DNA of 64,000 bases from an uncultured Alphaproteobacteria bacterium. GTDB taxonomy: Bacteria; Pseudomonadota; Alphaproteobacteria; Micavibrionales; Micavibrionaceae. The DNA lies in assembly GCA_937934135.1 (NCBI GenBank), contig CALHAW010000023.1, positions 1 to 64,000 of the forward strand, given 5' to 3'. Under the pieces are notes generated by a model that did no database searches, was not told the origin of the DNA, and saw only the letters and a list, made by a program, of their open reading frames with translations. A program made the translations under genes and the position numbers. Each line of letters opens with the position of its first letter. The stretch's first letter is position 1. Below are positions 47,215 to 57,008 of this stretch, piece by piece.

Positions 47215-48405
47215 ATGTCCAAAATCGAAAGCCTTTACCGCGATTTTCTTCAAAATCAGGAATCACAAAGCCTGAAACGGGAGCTTATACCCGCATTTCA
47301 TCCTTCATCGCGGGAAATTATAGTTGCGGATAAGACATATTTGAATTTCTCTAGTAATGATTATCTAGGCCTTTCAAAACATCCACTTTCAGTAAAACGT
47401 GCCAACGAATATGCAGAAAAATATGGCGCAGGGGCAGGGGCGTCGCGCTTGGTCACAGGTAATTTGGATCTGTTTAAAACTATCGAAGATAAAATTGCGC
47501 ATTTTAAGAAAAAAGAAGCGGCGCTGGTGATGGTGTCGGGTTTTCAAACCAATGCGTCTGTCCTCCCTGCCGTGTTCGATAAAAAAATATTAAGGCAAGA
47601 CGCGTTGGTATTTAGTGATAAATTAAACCATGCCAGCATGCATGTGGGGTGTAATGCTGCAGGGGTTTCGCAAATTCGGTATCGCCATAATGATATGGCG
47701 CATTTGGCAGAATTGTTAGAAAAACATAAAAACGATAATGCACCAAAATTTATTTTGACAGAAAGTGTTTTCAGCATGGATGGTGACATTGCGCCGCTTG
47801 ATAAAATTTATGAACTGGCAAAGGCTTATGATTGTTTCACGATTATTGATGAAGCACATGCTACGGGTGTGTTGGGTGAAAATGGAAGCGGTTTGGCACA
47901 TGGCGCAGATTTAGTTATCGGCACGTTTAGTAAGGCTTTTGGCGCTTTTGGCGCGTATGTGGCTTGTTCAAAAATACTTAAAAATTATTTGGTAAATAAA
48001 TGTAGTGGATTGATTTACGCGACGGCTTTGCCGCCTGCGACGCTTGGGTCAATTAATGCGGCGTTGGATCTTGTTCCAGCAATGGATAAAGAACGGGCGT
48101 ATCTTCAAAATATGGCGCAAACAGTGCGTAATGAAATACAAAATCTACATTTTGATTGCGGGGAATCGATGACACAAATTGTCCCTCTTATTATACGTAG
48201 TGCAAAAAACACAATCCTCGTAAGTGACATGTTGAAAGAAAACAAAATATGGGCAAGCGCCATTCGCCCACCCACAGTTCCTGCAAATGGGGCGCGTATT
48301 CGCTTTGCTTTTTCGGCGGCGCATACACAAAATGATGTAGATCATTTGATTGAAAATTTAAAAAAACTCAAAACCCTTCACCATAATCAAGGCGCTATAT
48401 CATGA
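47215..48405 (+). CDS. bioF: 8-amino-7-oxononanoate synthase
   Basis: [55 protein letters not shown]. Confidence 0.95.
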   Translation: MSKIESLYRDFLQNQESQSLKRELIPAFHPSSREIIVADKTYLNFSSNDYLGLSKHPLSVKRANEYAEKYGAGAGASRLVTGNLDLFKTIEDKIAHFKKKEAALVMVSGFQTNASVLPAVFDKKILRQDALVFSDKLNHASMHVGCNAAGVSQIRYRHNDMAHLAELLEKHKNDNAPKFILTESVFSMDGDIAPLDKIYELAKAYDCFTIIDEAHATGVLGENGSGLAHGADLVIGTFSKAFGAFGAYVACSKILKNYLVNKCSGLIYATALPPATLGSINAALDLVPAMDKERAYLQNMAQTVRNEIQNLHFDCGESMTQIVPLIIRSAKNTILVSDMLKENKIWASAIRPPTVPANGARIRFAFSAAHTQNDVDHLIENLKKLKTLHHNQGAIS

Positions 48406-49007
48406 CGCAAATCGTTTTTGCGCATGGCTGGGGATCAGGCACTTTCGTGTGGGATAAAATGCGCACTGCGTTTGAAGGGCATGATATTTATATGATCAAT
48501 ATGGGCTTTGTCGGTGATGAAAAGATGGAAGTGCCAGATGGTCAATTCATTGGAATCGGCCACTCACTAGGCGGTTTATGGTTGATGAAACATTACTCAG
48601 ATCAGATGATCGGGTTTATATCAATCGCCAGTTTTAATTGTTTTCACAATCATATACCCCACCAAATTTTAAACATGATGAAACGTAATATGGTCAAAGA
48701 CAGTACAAAACAGCTGCTTGATTTCTGGCATCACGCAGGGCTAGATCAGCCAAATGGCTTTAAGGATTCACACCCTGCTAAATTGATTGAAGGGTTAGGC
48801 TGGCTTTCAAAATGGGAAGCAGATATTCCGGCCATTCCGATTAAAGTTTTAGCGGCGCGGGATGATCATATCGTGCCTAAAAAAATGACTCACGATATTT
48901 GGCAAGATTATGATATTGAATGGCGTGAAGATGGTGGTCACATGTTACCCCTTACGCAATCTGAATGGTGTATCCAACAAACAAAAGAATTTATTAATGC
49001 TCTCTAG
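48402..49007 (+). CDS. Alpha/beta hydrolase in the bio operon; putative pimeloyl-ACP methyl ester esterase (BioH-like)
   Basis: VFAHGWGSGTFVWDKM; FIGIGHSLGGLWLM; DDHIVP; GGHM; between and overlapping bioF and bioC. Confidence 0.75.
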   Translation: MTQIVFAHGWGSGTFVWDKMRTAFEGHDIYMINMGFVGDEKMEVPDGQFIGIGHSLGGLWLMKHYSDQMIGFISIASFNCFHNHIPHQILNMMKRNMVKDSTKQLLDFWHHAGLDQPNGFKDSHPAKLIEGLGWLSKWEADIPAIPIKVLAARDDHIVPKKMTHDIWQDYDIEWREDGGHMLPLTQSEWCIQQTKEFINAL

Positions 49008-49722
49008 AAAAGAAAAAATTGAACAGGCTTTTGATAAAGGCGCAACGCATTATGATTGGGCGGCGTTTATTCAACGCGAAATCGCAGAAAAACTAATGAC
49101 ATTTTCTTCCCAAGAAGCGCCGCGCTCTATTCTTGAAATTGGCTGTGGTACTGGATTTTTGACTAAAATGTTAATTAAAAAATATCCCAAAGCACACATT
49201 ACCACGATTGATATGTCAGGCAAAATGATTGAAAAGTGCCAATCAAAATTACCATTTATTAATTTTGAAAAAGCAGATGCAGAAAATTATACGCCAATTC
49301 AAAAATTTGATCTGATTATTTCAAACATGACAGTACAATGGTTTGAAAATCCGGTAAATGGATTAAATCGATTTAAGGAATTTTTAAACCCAAAAGGGCA
49401 GCTTTTATTTTCAACATTGGGACAACAAAATTTTTATCAATGGAATGATGTTTTGGCTGATTTAAACTTATCCTCTGGTGGATTAAACGCGCCATCTTAT
49501 GATGATATCATCGAAGAACAAAAAGAACCCGTAATGTACCAAAATCCAATGGATTTTGTGCGCGGATTAAAAAATATCGGCGCGTCCCATTCAAATGCAA
49601 AACCCCTGACCCCATCACAATTAAAAAAGGCCTGTGATTTATTCCAAAGCAAGCATTGCTGTAATGTCACATGGCATATTTTATACGGCCGCTTTATGCT
49701 GCCTGCTTTGCCTGATGAATAA
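48997..49722 (+). CDS. bioC: Malonyl-ACP O-methyltransferase
   Basis: IEQAFDKGATHYDWAAFIQREIAEKL; ILEIGCGTGFLTKML; start trimmed to MLSRKEKIEQ. Confidence 0.88.
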   Translation: MLSRKEKIEQAFDKGATHYDWAAFIQREIAEKLMTFSSQEAPRSILEIGCGTGFLTKMLIKKYPKAHITTIDMSGKMIEKCQSKLPFINFEKADAENYTPIQKFDLIISNMTVQWFENPVNGLNRFKEFLNPKGQLLFSTLGQQNFYQWNDVLADLNLSSGGLNAPSYDDIIEEQKEPVMYQNPMDFVRGLKNIGASHSNAKPLTPSQLKKACDLFQSKHCCNVTWHILYGRFMLPALPDE

Positions 49723-51049
49723 GCGATAAACCATCTATAATGCCTTGATAGGCCCGATCTAATTGGTCTTTTGTAATGCAAAAAGGCGGCATAAGATAAA
49801 CGGCATTGCCAATGGGACGAATATTTAAGCCATTTTGGAAGAAATATTCTCTTAAACATTCTCCATTTTCATTCTTATATGCGCCCTCTTCATCGGCGAT
49901 ATTAAATGCCATGATGGACCCCATTACACGGGGCATAAAAATTTGAAATTGCGTTTGTAACGTACTTAAAAAATCCTGATGACACGATTCAATATATGCA
50001 ATTTTATCGAGTATTTTATGCTCTTCAAACATTTCTAATGACTTAAGCGCCACCGTGCAGGCCAATGGATTGGCCGTAAAAGAATGGCTGTGTAAGAACG
50101 CCCGGTCTGGATCATCATTGAGGAAAACATCATACACATCATCTGTTGCCACGGTCACAGACATGGGCAGATAACCTGATGTTAAACCCTTAGACAGACA
50201 AATTAAATCTGGCGTAATACCTATTTTTTCACACGCAAATAATCTTCCCGTCCTGCCAAAGCCAACGGCAACTTCGTCATAAATGACCAATAGATTATAG
50301 TCATGTGCCATTTTTGTGACGGCGTGCATAAATTCAGGGCGGCTGAAACGAAGGCCTCCTGCGCCCTGCATAAGGGGTTCAACAATAAGCGCGGCAATTT
50401 CATTGCCATGCTGTTTCATTGTTTTTTCAATATGTTCTAACGCCGTGCGTTCTTTTTCTTCGATATTTTTATCATCATTCCATGTATACGGATAAGGCAC
50501 TTTATCGACTTCAAACATTAAATCTTCAAAATCATCAAAAAAACCACAACCCTTCCCAACGGACATCGCCCCCACCGTTTCGCCATGATAAGCTTTTTCA
50601 AAAGCAAGAAATTTTGTGCGCTGATGCTGTCCTTGATTGATCCAATATTGATAGGCAATTTTTAAGGCAATTTCATTGGCGGTTGATCCATTATCAGAAT
50701 AAAAAACACGGTTTAAATCACCGGGTAATGCTTGTGCTAATTTCTCTGCCAATTTAATCGCAGGTGGATGGGTGAATCCTGCAAACATTACATGTTCTAA
50801 ATTTTGCGCTTGGTCGATTAAGGCTTGGTTTAATTGCGGGTTTGAATGACCATGCACGCAGGTCCACCATGATGAAATCATATCTAAAATTTCATTCCCA
50901 TTTTCATCATAAAGCGATGCACCAACAGCACGCACAATAACCGGTGGATCAGGCTCTGTCTTATGCTGTGTCATGGGGTGCCAGCAATAGCGCTTATCTT
51001 TTGCTAATAAATTGGAGGGCAATACATCTTTTTCGGGTGTGTCGTTCAT
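49694..51049 (-). CDS. bioA: Adenosylmethionine--8-amino-7-oxononanoate transaminase
   Basis: DKRYCWHPMTQH; ISSWWTCVHGHSNP; DEVAVGFGRTGRLFACE; LICLSKGLTSGYLPMSVTVAT. Confidence 0.96.
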   Translation of the reverse strand: MNDTPEKDVLPSNLLAKDKRYCWHPMTQHKTEPDPPVIVRAVGASLYDENGNEILDMISSWWTCVHGHSNPQLNQALIDQAQNLEHVMFAGFTHPPAIKLAEKLAQALPGDLNRVFYSDNGSTANEIALKIAYQYWINQGQHQRTKFLAFEKAYHGETVGAMSVGKGCGFFDDFEDLMFEVDKVPYPYTWNDDKNIEEKERTALEHIEKTMKQHGNEIAALIVEPLMQGAGGLRFSRPEFMHAVTKMAHDYNLLVIYDEVAVGFGRTGRLFACEKIGITPDLICLSKGLTSGYLPMSVTVATDDVYDVFLNDDPDRAFLHSHSFTANPLACTVALKSLEMFEEHKILDKIAYIESCHQDFLSTLQTQFQIFMPRVMGSIMAFNIADEEGAYKNENGECLREYFFQNGLNIRPIGNAVYLMPPFCITKDQLDRAYQGIIDGLSLIHQAKQAA

Positions 51050-51654
51050 AATTTGATTTCTGGCTGAATCGCTAATAATGATTTTTGGGTTATATCCTCT
51101 AATTGGTCAATTTCCGCAATGACAGGCACATCCCCATATTCTTCGATGGCTTCGCGGTTATGGGGTGCTTTGGGGCCATTAATAATCACCCCTGCAATGT
51201 TAATTTTACGCGCGCGTAAAGCGTCGAGCGATAAAAGCGTATGATTAATTGTACCAAGGCCGCTGCGGCATACCAAAATAGTCGGCAGTTCTAATTGCAT
51301 GATTAAATCAATCACAAAATTATTACGGTTGATTGGCACCATCAGGCCACCTGCGCCTTCGATAATCAATGGGCGCTCTGATTCTGGTAAGGCGAAGGCG
51401 GACATGTCGATTTTAATGCCATCGCGCTTTGCCGCTTCATGCGGGGAGAGAGGCTGGCGCAGGCGATAGGTTTCTTCGAAAAAGCGCGTATGCGAAAACC
51501 CTGTAATTTGTTGTATCCATTGCGTATCTGTCGGCGGTTTTAACCCGCTTTGCATTGGTTTCCAGTAATTAGCATTCAGATGCAACATACACCATGCCGC
51601 GGCAACGCTTTTGCCGACATGAGTATCTGTTCCTGTAATAAAATAATTTTGCAT
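51046..51654 (-). CDS. bioD: Dethiobiotin synthetase
   Basis: YFITGTDTHVGKSVAAAW P-loop; IIEGAGGLMVPINRNNFVIDL. Confidence 0.95.
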   Translation of the reverse strand: MQNYFITGTDTHVGKSVAAAWCMLHLNANYWKPMQSGLKPPTDTQWIQQITGFSHTRFFEETYRLRQPLSPHEAAKRDGIKIDMSAFALPESERPLIIEGAGGLMVPINRNNFVIDLIMQLELPTILVCRSGLGTINHTLLSLDALRARKINIAGVIINGPKAPHNREAIEEYGDVPVIAEIDQLEDITQKSLLAIQPEIKL

Positions 51655-51732
51655 ATCGTGATTATAATCAGAAAACCACCTAAATCCATAAAAGAATAGA
51701 CGCGCTCCCTACTTCATATTATTCTTACATCC

Positions 51733-52098
51733 ATGAGCGATAATCTAGAAACATTCATCTACCCTGAAGGCCGCGCCATTATTGAGCAAGGCGAACCCGC
51801 GATGGAGGCCTATTTGATTGAGCAAGGCAAAGTCAAAGTCACCATGGAAAAAGACGGAAACGTCATAGAGCTGGCAGAATTAGGGGAAGATCAGATTTTC
51901 GGTGAGACAGCGCTTTTTAAAGACTCACATTATGGCGCCACCGTGACGGCAACCGAAGAAACAACGGTTATTAAGATCACGCCAGAGATTTTGGATGCTA
52001 AAATCCGTTTATGTGATCCTATGTTACGGGCGCTTATTAAGATGATGATGGAACGCCAACGCCGCTCCAACGCTGAATTGGCCAAACAGAACACTTAA
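51733..52098 (+). CDS. Stand-alone cyclic-nucleotide-binding-domain protein
   Basis: IYPEGRAIIEQGEPAMEAYLIEQGKVKV...LGEDQIFGETALF; no HTH. Confidence 0.8.
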   Translation: MSDNLETFIYPEGRAIIEQGEPAMEAYLIEQGKVKVTMEKDGNVIELAELGEDQIFGETALFKDSHYGATVTATEETTVIKITPEILDAKIRLCDPMLRALIKMMMERQRRSNAELAKQNT

Positions 52099-52116
52099 TT
52101 TATTTGAATCTGCCTG

Positions 52117-53193
52117 TTGCTTCTTTTACAGTCTCCCTCGATGGAGATATTTAAAATAGTCGGGCGTTTTTTATCAGGGGGGAGTATATTATTTTACGCC
52201 CTTCCGTGGCTGATGGTGTTGACCGTTATGGGGACAATTATCCAAAAAGATATTGGTCTGTATGACGCCGTAAATCTATATTTTCATGGTATTATCACAT
52301 GGATTGGCCCTGTCCCCACGCCAGGTGGCCTGACGATTCTGGGACTTATCTTTATTTCTCTTTTGGTGAATTTTCTGTTTTACAGCGGCTGGTCTTGGCG
52401 CAAAGCGGGAATTAATCTTTCTCATTTTGGCATTTTGCTTCTTTTATTTGGGGGCATATTGACGATTATCACAAAAAAAGAAGGGTTTATGATCATCCCT
52501 GAAGGGGAACAAAAAAATTACTTTTCAGACTATCATAACCGCGTTGTGAAAATAGGGGGTGATGTGTTTAATTTTTCAGATTTGAAAAAAAACCAAGTTA
52601 TCACAGCTGGCGATATCACACTTAATATTCTTGATAAATGTGATAATTGCGATGCCCGCGCACCCAGTGGAAGATATAAAAACCTAAAAGGGCTTGCGGT
52701 AAATATGGAACTTTTCTCAACCCCGTCAGAACTGAATAAAGAAGTGAATTTTTCGGGCCTTATGTTTGAAATAACCACCCCTGCGGCGGTGCATGGTACA
52801 TATCTGATCATGGAAGATATCCCCAAAAATCCAATTATTAATGAAATGGAAATTAAATTAACACGTGCGCAAACGCCGTTACCGTTTTCAATCATGTTAC
52901 AAGATTTTAGAAAGATTGATTACCCCGCAACAATAAAGGCGCGCGAATTTGAATCAGATTTAATAATCAATTCAAACGGCAATGAATGGCCCGTTAGTAT
53001 CAGTATGAATAAACCTCTGCGCTATAAAGGATATAGTTTTTATCAATCCTCTTTTGATCAAACAGCGCAAGGGGAGGTAACAGTTTTAACGGCCGTAAAA
53101 AATACAGGCCGTCTCTTCCCTTATTTATCCAGCTTCATTGTCCTAGCGGGACTCCTGCTTCACGCCATCATTCGTATTAGGAAACCGACATGA
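52117..53193 (+). CDS. ResB/Ccs1-like cytochrome c biogenesis protein (start may be ATG 52141)
   Basis: VLTVMGTIIQKDIGLYDAV; NLSHFGILLLLFGGILTI; NKPLRYKGYSFYQSSFD. Confidence 0.87.
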   Translation: MLLLQSPSMEIFKIVGRFLSGGSILFYALPWLMVLTVMGTIIQKDIGLYDAVNLYFHGIITWIGPVPTPGGLTILGLIFISLLVNFLFYSGWSWRKAGINLSHFGILLLLFGGILTIITKKEGFMIIPEGEQKNYFSDYHNRVVKIGGDVFNFSDLKKNQVITAGDITLNILDKCDNCDARAPSGRYKNLKGLAVNMELFSTPSELNKEVNFSGLMFEITTPAAVHGTYLIMEDIPKNPIINEMEIKLTRAQTPLPFSIMLQDFRKIDYPATIKAREFESDLIINSNGNEWPVSISMNKPLRYKGYSFYQSSFDQTAQGEVTVLTAVKNTGRLFPYLSSFIVLAGLLLHAIIRIRKPT

Positions 53194-54881
53194 TCAGGGC
53201 GCTCTTTCTTATTTTGTTATTTTTTCCGCATTTTGCTTATGCGAAGGACACAATCAATTTGTCTGAATGGAAAACATTACCCATCTTACATGAAGGGCGG
53301 GTTAAACCCCTTGATAGTTTTGCGCGGATTTATCTTAAAACCTTTTCACAGCGGGAAAATATTGATTCCTTCAATGCCACTGAATGGTTGGCGCAAACGG
53401 TTTTTACACCCGCAAAGGCGCTGCAAACTCCTTTGTTTAAAAGCCGTGATGGGGCAGGGAAGGCACGGTATTTTTCTTATGAAGAACTGGCTGTTTATAT
53501 CCAAACTCATCAAAAAGAAATTGAAAATCTTGTTGGTAAAAACGCAGAAGATCGTTCTTTGGCGCAAACGGAATTGATGACGCTTTATGAGAATTTTATA
53601 TTATATACGCAACTTCTTCGAACAACCACCTTGTTTTTGACGCCAGAAGAAAATCAAAAAGATTTACACTATAAATTACAAAAAATAATTTTAAAAAAAG
53701 GCAATGATTTTGATGCCTATACCCCAGAAGAAAAAGAAATTGCAGCGCAGGCATATAGTTTTCAAATTTTGAAGGACAGCGCAAAAAATAATGTTTTGTT
53801 TCGGGTTATTCCAGATGAAAATTCTTGGTTTTCGCCATGGGCAGCAAAACGGGGAAACTTTAACCCTGATGCGGTGCAGGCATGGGGTGCAATGGCAAAA
53901 GCCTATCAGTCAGGAAATCAGGAAGAATGGAATCAGGCCATTGGTGGTTTAAAAACCAACTCATTAAAATTAAAAACAGAAGTTATTTTTAATATTTTAT
54001 CATTACAGCATATTGCGGCGTTGCTATACGGGCTTGCCATTTTCTGCTTCATTTTATCTCATTTTTATAAAACACGCTTCTTTGAAAAACCGACATTGGC
54101 GGTTTTGACCGGTGGGGTGATTGCTAATTTTATACATATCGCGTTGCGTGTTTATATTTTGGGGCGTCCCCCTATTGGGACGCTCTATGAATCGGTGTTG
54201 TTTGTGGCGCTTGTATGCGCTGCGGGATATGCGTTTTTGGCGTGGCGGCAACAAAACGCCAATCATATTTTATTGGGCGCAATATCAGGCTTGCTCTTAC
54301 TGTTAACGGCGCAGGCCTTTGCAGGAAATGACACAATGGGGACATTGGTTGCTGTTCTGAATACTGATTTTTGGCTGATGACACATGTTATTTGTATTAC
54401 GTTGGGGTATGGCACTTGTTTGCTCGCATCCGTTACGGCGCATTATTATTTAATTCAAAAAATCCGCAATAAAGACACCAAAGAAATCTTTACGACGATT
54501 AAAACGCTTTCAATTTTCTCCCTGCTTCTTGTCACGGTCGGAACAATTTTAGGCGGCCTATGGGCGGATCAATCATGGGGACGTTTTTGGGGGTGGGATC
54601 CAAAAGAAAATGGCGCGCTGTTAATTGTTTTATGGTTGATATGGGGTCTACATGGGCATTTAACGCAACATTTAAACCGTATGGGCTTTGTAATTGGGAT
54701 GGCACTGCTTTCCATTATTGTCGTGCTGGCATGGTTTGGGGTGAACTTGTTGAGTATTGGTTTGCATTCCTATGGCTTTATTTCTGGTGTAGCATGGGGA
54801 ATTGCCTTGTTCTGCGTTTTTGAAATGGCTTTGATTGGTGCGTTGTGGCTGTTACCGAAATGGAAAAAACATGAAAATTAA
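53190..54881 (+). CDS. ccsA: CcsA/ResC-like cytochrome c biogenesis protein with N-terminal periplasmic domain
   Basis: PILHEGRVKPLDSFARI N-terminal domain; WWD motif WADQSWGRFWGWDPKENGALLIVLWLIWGLHGHL. Confidence 0.9.
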   Translation: MIRALFLILLFFPHFAYAKDTINLSEWKTLPILHEGRVKPLDSFARIYLKTFSQRENIDSFNATEWLAQTVFTPAKALQTPLFKSRDGAGKARYFSYEELAVYIQTHQKEIENLVGKNAEDRSLAQTELMTLYENFILYTQLLRTTTLFLTPEENQKDLHYKLQKIILKKGNDFDAYTPEEKEIAAQAYSFQILKDSAKNNVLFRVIPDENSWFSPWAAKRGNFNPDAVQAWGAMAKAYQSGNQEEWNQAIGGLKTNSLKLKTEVIFNILSLQHIAALLYGLAIFCFILSHFYKTRFFEKPTLAVLTGGVIANFIHIALRVYILGRPPIGTLYESVLFVALVCAAGYAFLAWRQQNANHILLGAISGLLLLLTAQAFAGNDTMGTLVAVLNTDFWLMTHVICITLGYGTCLLASVTAHYYLIQKIRNKDTKEIFTTIKTLSIFSLLLVTVGTILGGLWADQSWGRFWGWDPKENGALLIVLWLIWGLHGHLTQHLNRMGFVIGMALLSIIVVLAWFGVNLLSIGLHSYGFISGVAWGIALFCVFEMALIGALWLLPKWKKHEN

Positions 54882-55398
54882 TTTCCTGCTCCTAATTGTT
54901 TTTATTGCCGTCGGGTTGGGGTGGAATTTTTACAATAATCAAAAACCGCTCCCGCATTCTTTACCAAAGCAAGCACTCCCTTTTACCTATATGACATTAA
55001 CGGGGGAAAGTGGCGCGCTTAGTGATCATAAAGGCCGCGTGACGCTGATCCATTTTTGGGCGACATGGTGCGCCCCGTGTTTGGCAGAATTGCCGAGTCT
55101 TATTGATTTAGCAACTAATCAGGAAAATCTCACGATTCTTGCTGTTGCGGTAAGGGATAAAACGACGAAGATTGATCGTTTTTTGAAAAAAATAGATAAA
55201 ATACTGCCCGAAAATTTTATTGTTGCCCTTGATCCCAATCAGGATATTTCCAAAAATCTATATGGCACGGTAAAATTACCCGAAAGCTTTCTATTGAACA
55301 GACAGCACGCTTTTTCCCAAAAAATAATCGGTGCGGAAGAAAATTGGAATAGCGCTCTATGGAAACAAAAACTGAGATCGTTACAAAAAAGTGAATAA
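54871..55398 (+). CDS. TlpA/ResA-like thioredoxin-fold protein
   Basis: VTLIHFWATWCAPCLAELPSLIDLA; N-terminal TM; start trimmed to MKINFLLL. Confidence 0.88.
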   Translation: MKINFLLLIVFIAVGLGWNFYNNQKPLPHSLPKQALPFTYMTLTGESGALSDHKGRVTLIHFWATWCAPCLAELPSLIDLATNQENLTILAVAVRDKTTKIDRFLKKIDKILPENFIVALDPNQDISKNLYGTVKLPESFLLNRQHAFSQKIIGAEENWNSALWKQKLRSLQKSE

Positions 55399-55517
55399 TC
55401 CTGTGCATAAAAACGAAACAACCTGTTGAAAACTTCTGTATATCTTGGGGGGTGGATTGCGCTAAGTCACGAATATCCTTAGTCTTTTGGGGAATGCATT
55501 CAATACTATGGAATATC

Positions 55518-56408
55518 ATGTTCCCTTTCTATGACGTAATTAAGCAGGCTTTGATACTAACCCGTACTACTATCCTATGTAGTGTGGCGTGTATTTCCGT
55601 GCTTTTAGGCGGGTGTGATGTTGTTGGGTCGGATTGGAAGAATGGCCCTGTTAAGATTGCCGATGTTCAAAAAAGAAAAGCCGAAGCGGCGGCAGGGGCA
55701 ACCGAAGAAGTATCGCGCCTTGAAAGGCCGTCTTCTCCCGCGCCTGTTCAGAAAGTGAGCGCTTCTAACCCTAGAAAGCTTAATCCAAAGAACTTATTTG
55801 GTGGCAATTTGCGGTCTGAGGAAGAGCGCATTGATCGGTTAGAGCGCGCTATGCAAAATATGCGCAATGACTTTGACCTTGTTGAACCGTCAATTAAACG
55901 CTTAATGGCGATTGAGGCAGATATTCAAAACCTTGTGGGTGAACTGCGTAAGCTTTCCAATGAAACAACGCAGGCAAATAAAGCGGCGGTTATGCAAGTG
56001 CCGGCGCCTGCTGTGAACTCTAAACCGGTTAAAACCACAAAGACGGCTAAGAAAATACAAACAAAAACCCCACCGCCTGTTTCTGGTAATCCTGAAATTT
56101 ATGATGTGCGCATTGGGCAACATTCAGATAAAACCCGTATTGTGTTAGACAGTAACGCGAAAACATCTTTCAGTGTTGATATTGATAATGATGAAAAAAT
56201 TATGGTGGTGGATTTACCCAATACCAAATGGTCTGCGGTAACATCAAAAAATCTAGGCTCAAAAATTGTATCCTCATACCGTGTTGAACAATCTGGTGAT
56301 GATACATTGCTGATATTTGCCTTGAAACGCAGCGCCGATATTCTCTCCCAAAGCGAGATCGCTGGCGCTCGTGGTGTTGGGCGGCGTATTGTTATTGATT
56401 TGAAATAA
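55518..56408 (+). CDS. AMIN-domain lipoprotein (start uncertain)
   Basis: Lipobox VLLGGC; C-terminal YDVRIGQHSDKTRIVLDSNAKTSFSVDIDNDEKIMVVDLPNTKW. Confidence 0.7.
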   Translation: MFPFYDVIKQALILTRTTILCSVACISVLLGGCDVVGSDWKNGPVKIADVQKRKAEAAAGATEEVSRLERPSSPAPVQKVSASNPRKLNPKNLFGGNLRSEEERIDRLERAMQNMRNDFDLVEPSIKRLMAIEADIQNLVGELRKLSNETTQANKAAVMQVPAPAVNSKPVKTTKTAKKIQTKTPPPVSGNPEIYDVRIGQHSDKTRIVLDSNAKTSFSVDIDNDEKIMVVDLPNTKWSAVTSKNLGSKIVSSYRVEQSGDDTLLIFALKRSADILSQSEIAGARGVGRRIVIDLK

Positions 56409-56862
56409 GCCTGAAAAGCTTTTCCTTATTGATTAAAACCAGAATACAGGATGAAATCCAAACGCCAACCGCCATAAAAAACAGCGCGCCACCATCCCCT
56501 TGCACATCAATGCCAAGCGGCGTGAAAAGATGGAAGAAGATTGCACCGCTCATCACGCCCATGGACATTAATGCGCCCAAAGGATTTAAAATTTTATAGC
56601 GTGTAAATAATCCTATTAAAAGCAGGCTTGCCGCGACAAGCTCGGCACTACCAATGACATAGGCACTAAAGAGACCAGGCGCTAAAAACAAGCCATTAAT
56701 GCCAAAGGTGGAAGCGGCCCAGTCATTTAAAGTTGTAAAAATATGGACAGTCTCAGGCGCGCCTGAAAACTTGAAGAAGAGCGACTGCACAAAAATAAAG
56801 CTTATGAAAATGGAGAGTATGTAAGGAAGAATGTTCCTAATTTTTTCCCTTGATAGAGTCAT
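56392..56862 (-). CDS. DoxX-family membrane protein
   Basis: FVQSLFFKFSGAPETVHIF; GSAELVAASLLLIGLFTRY; hydrophobic helices. Confidence 0.75.
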   Translation of the reverse strand: MTLSREKIRNILPYILSIFISFIFVQSLFFKFSGAPETVHIFTTLNDWAASTFGINGLFLAPGLFSAYVIGSAELVAASLLLIGLFTRYKILNPLGALMSMGVMSGAIFFHLFTPLGIDVQGDGGALFFMAVGVWISSCILVLINKEKLFRLISNQ

Positions 56863-57008
56863 AATTTAATCCTTTTTGGGCTTGCTTATATGGGGGGATT
56901 CGTTTTATTGCATATCCGCGTTACATATATGGGCTTACTGCTTGATGAAATGCTATTTTGTCCGTATTCTGGACTGTCTAATAATTAAGGGTGCGGTAAA
57001 TAAATAAC

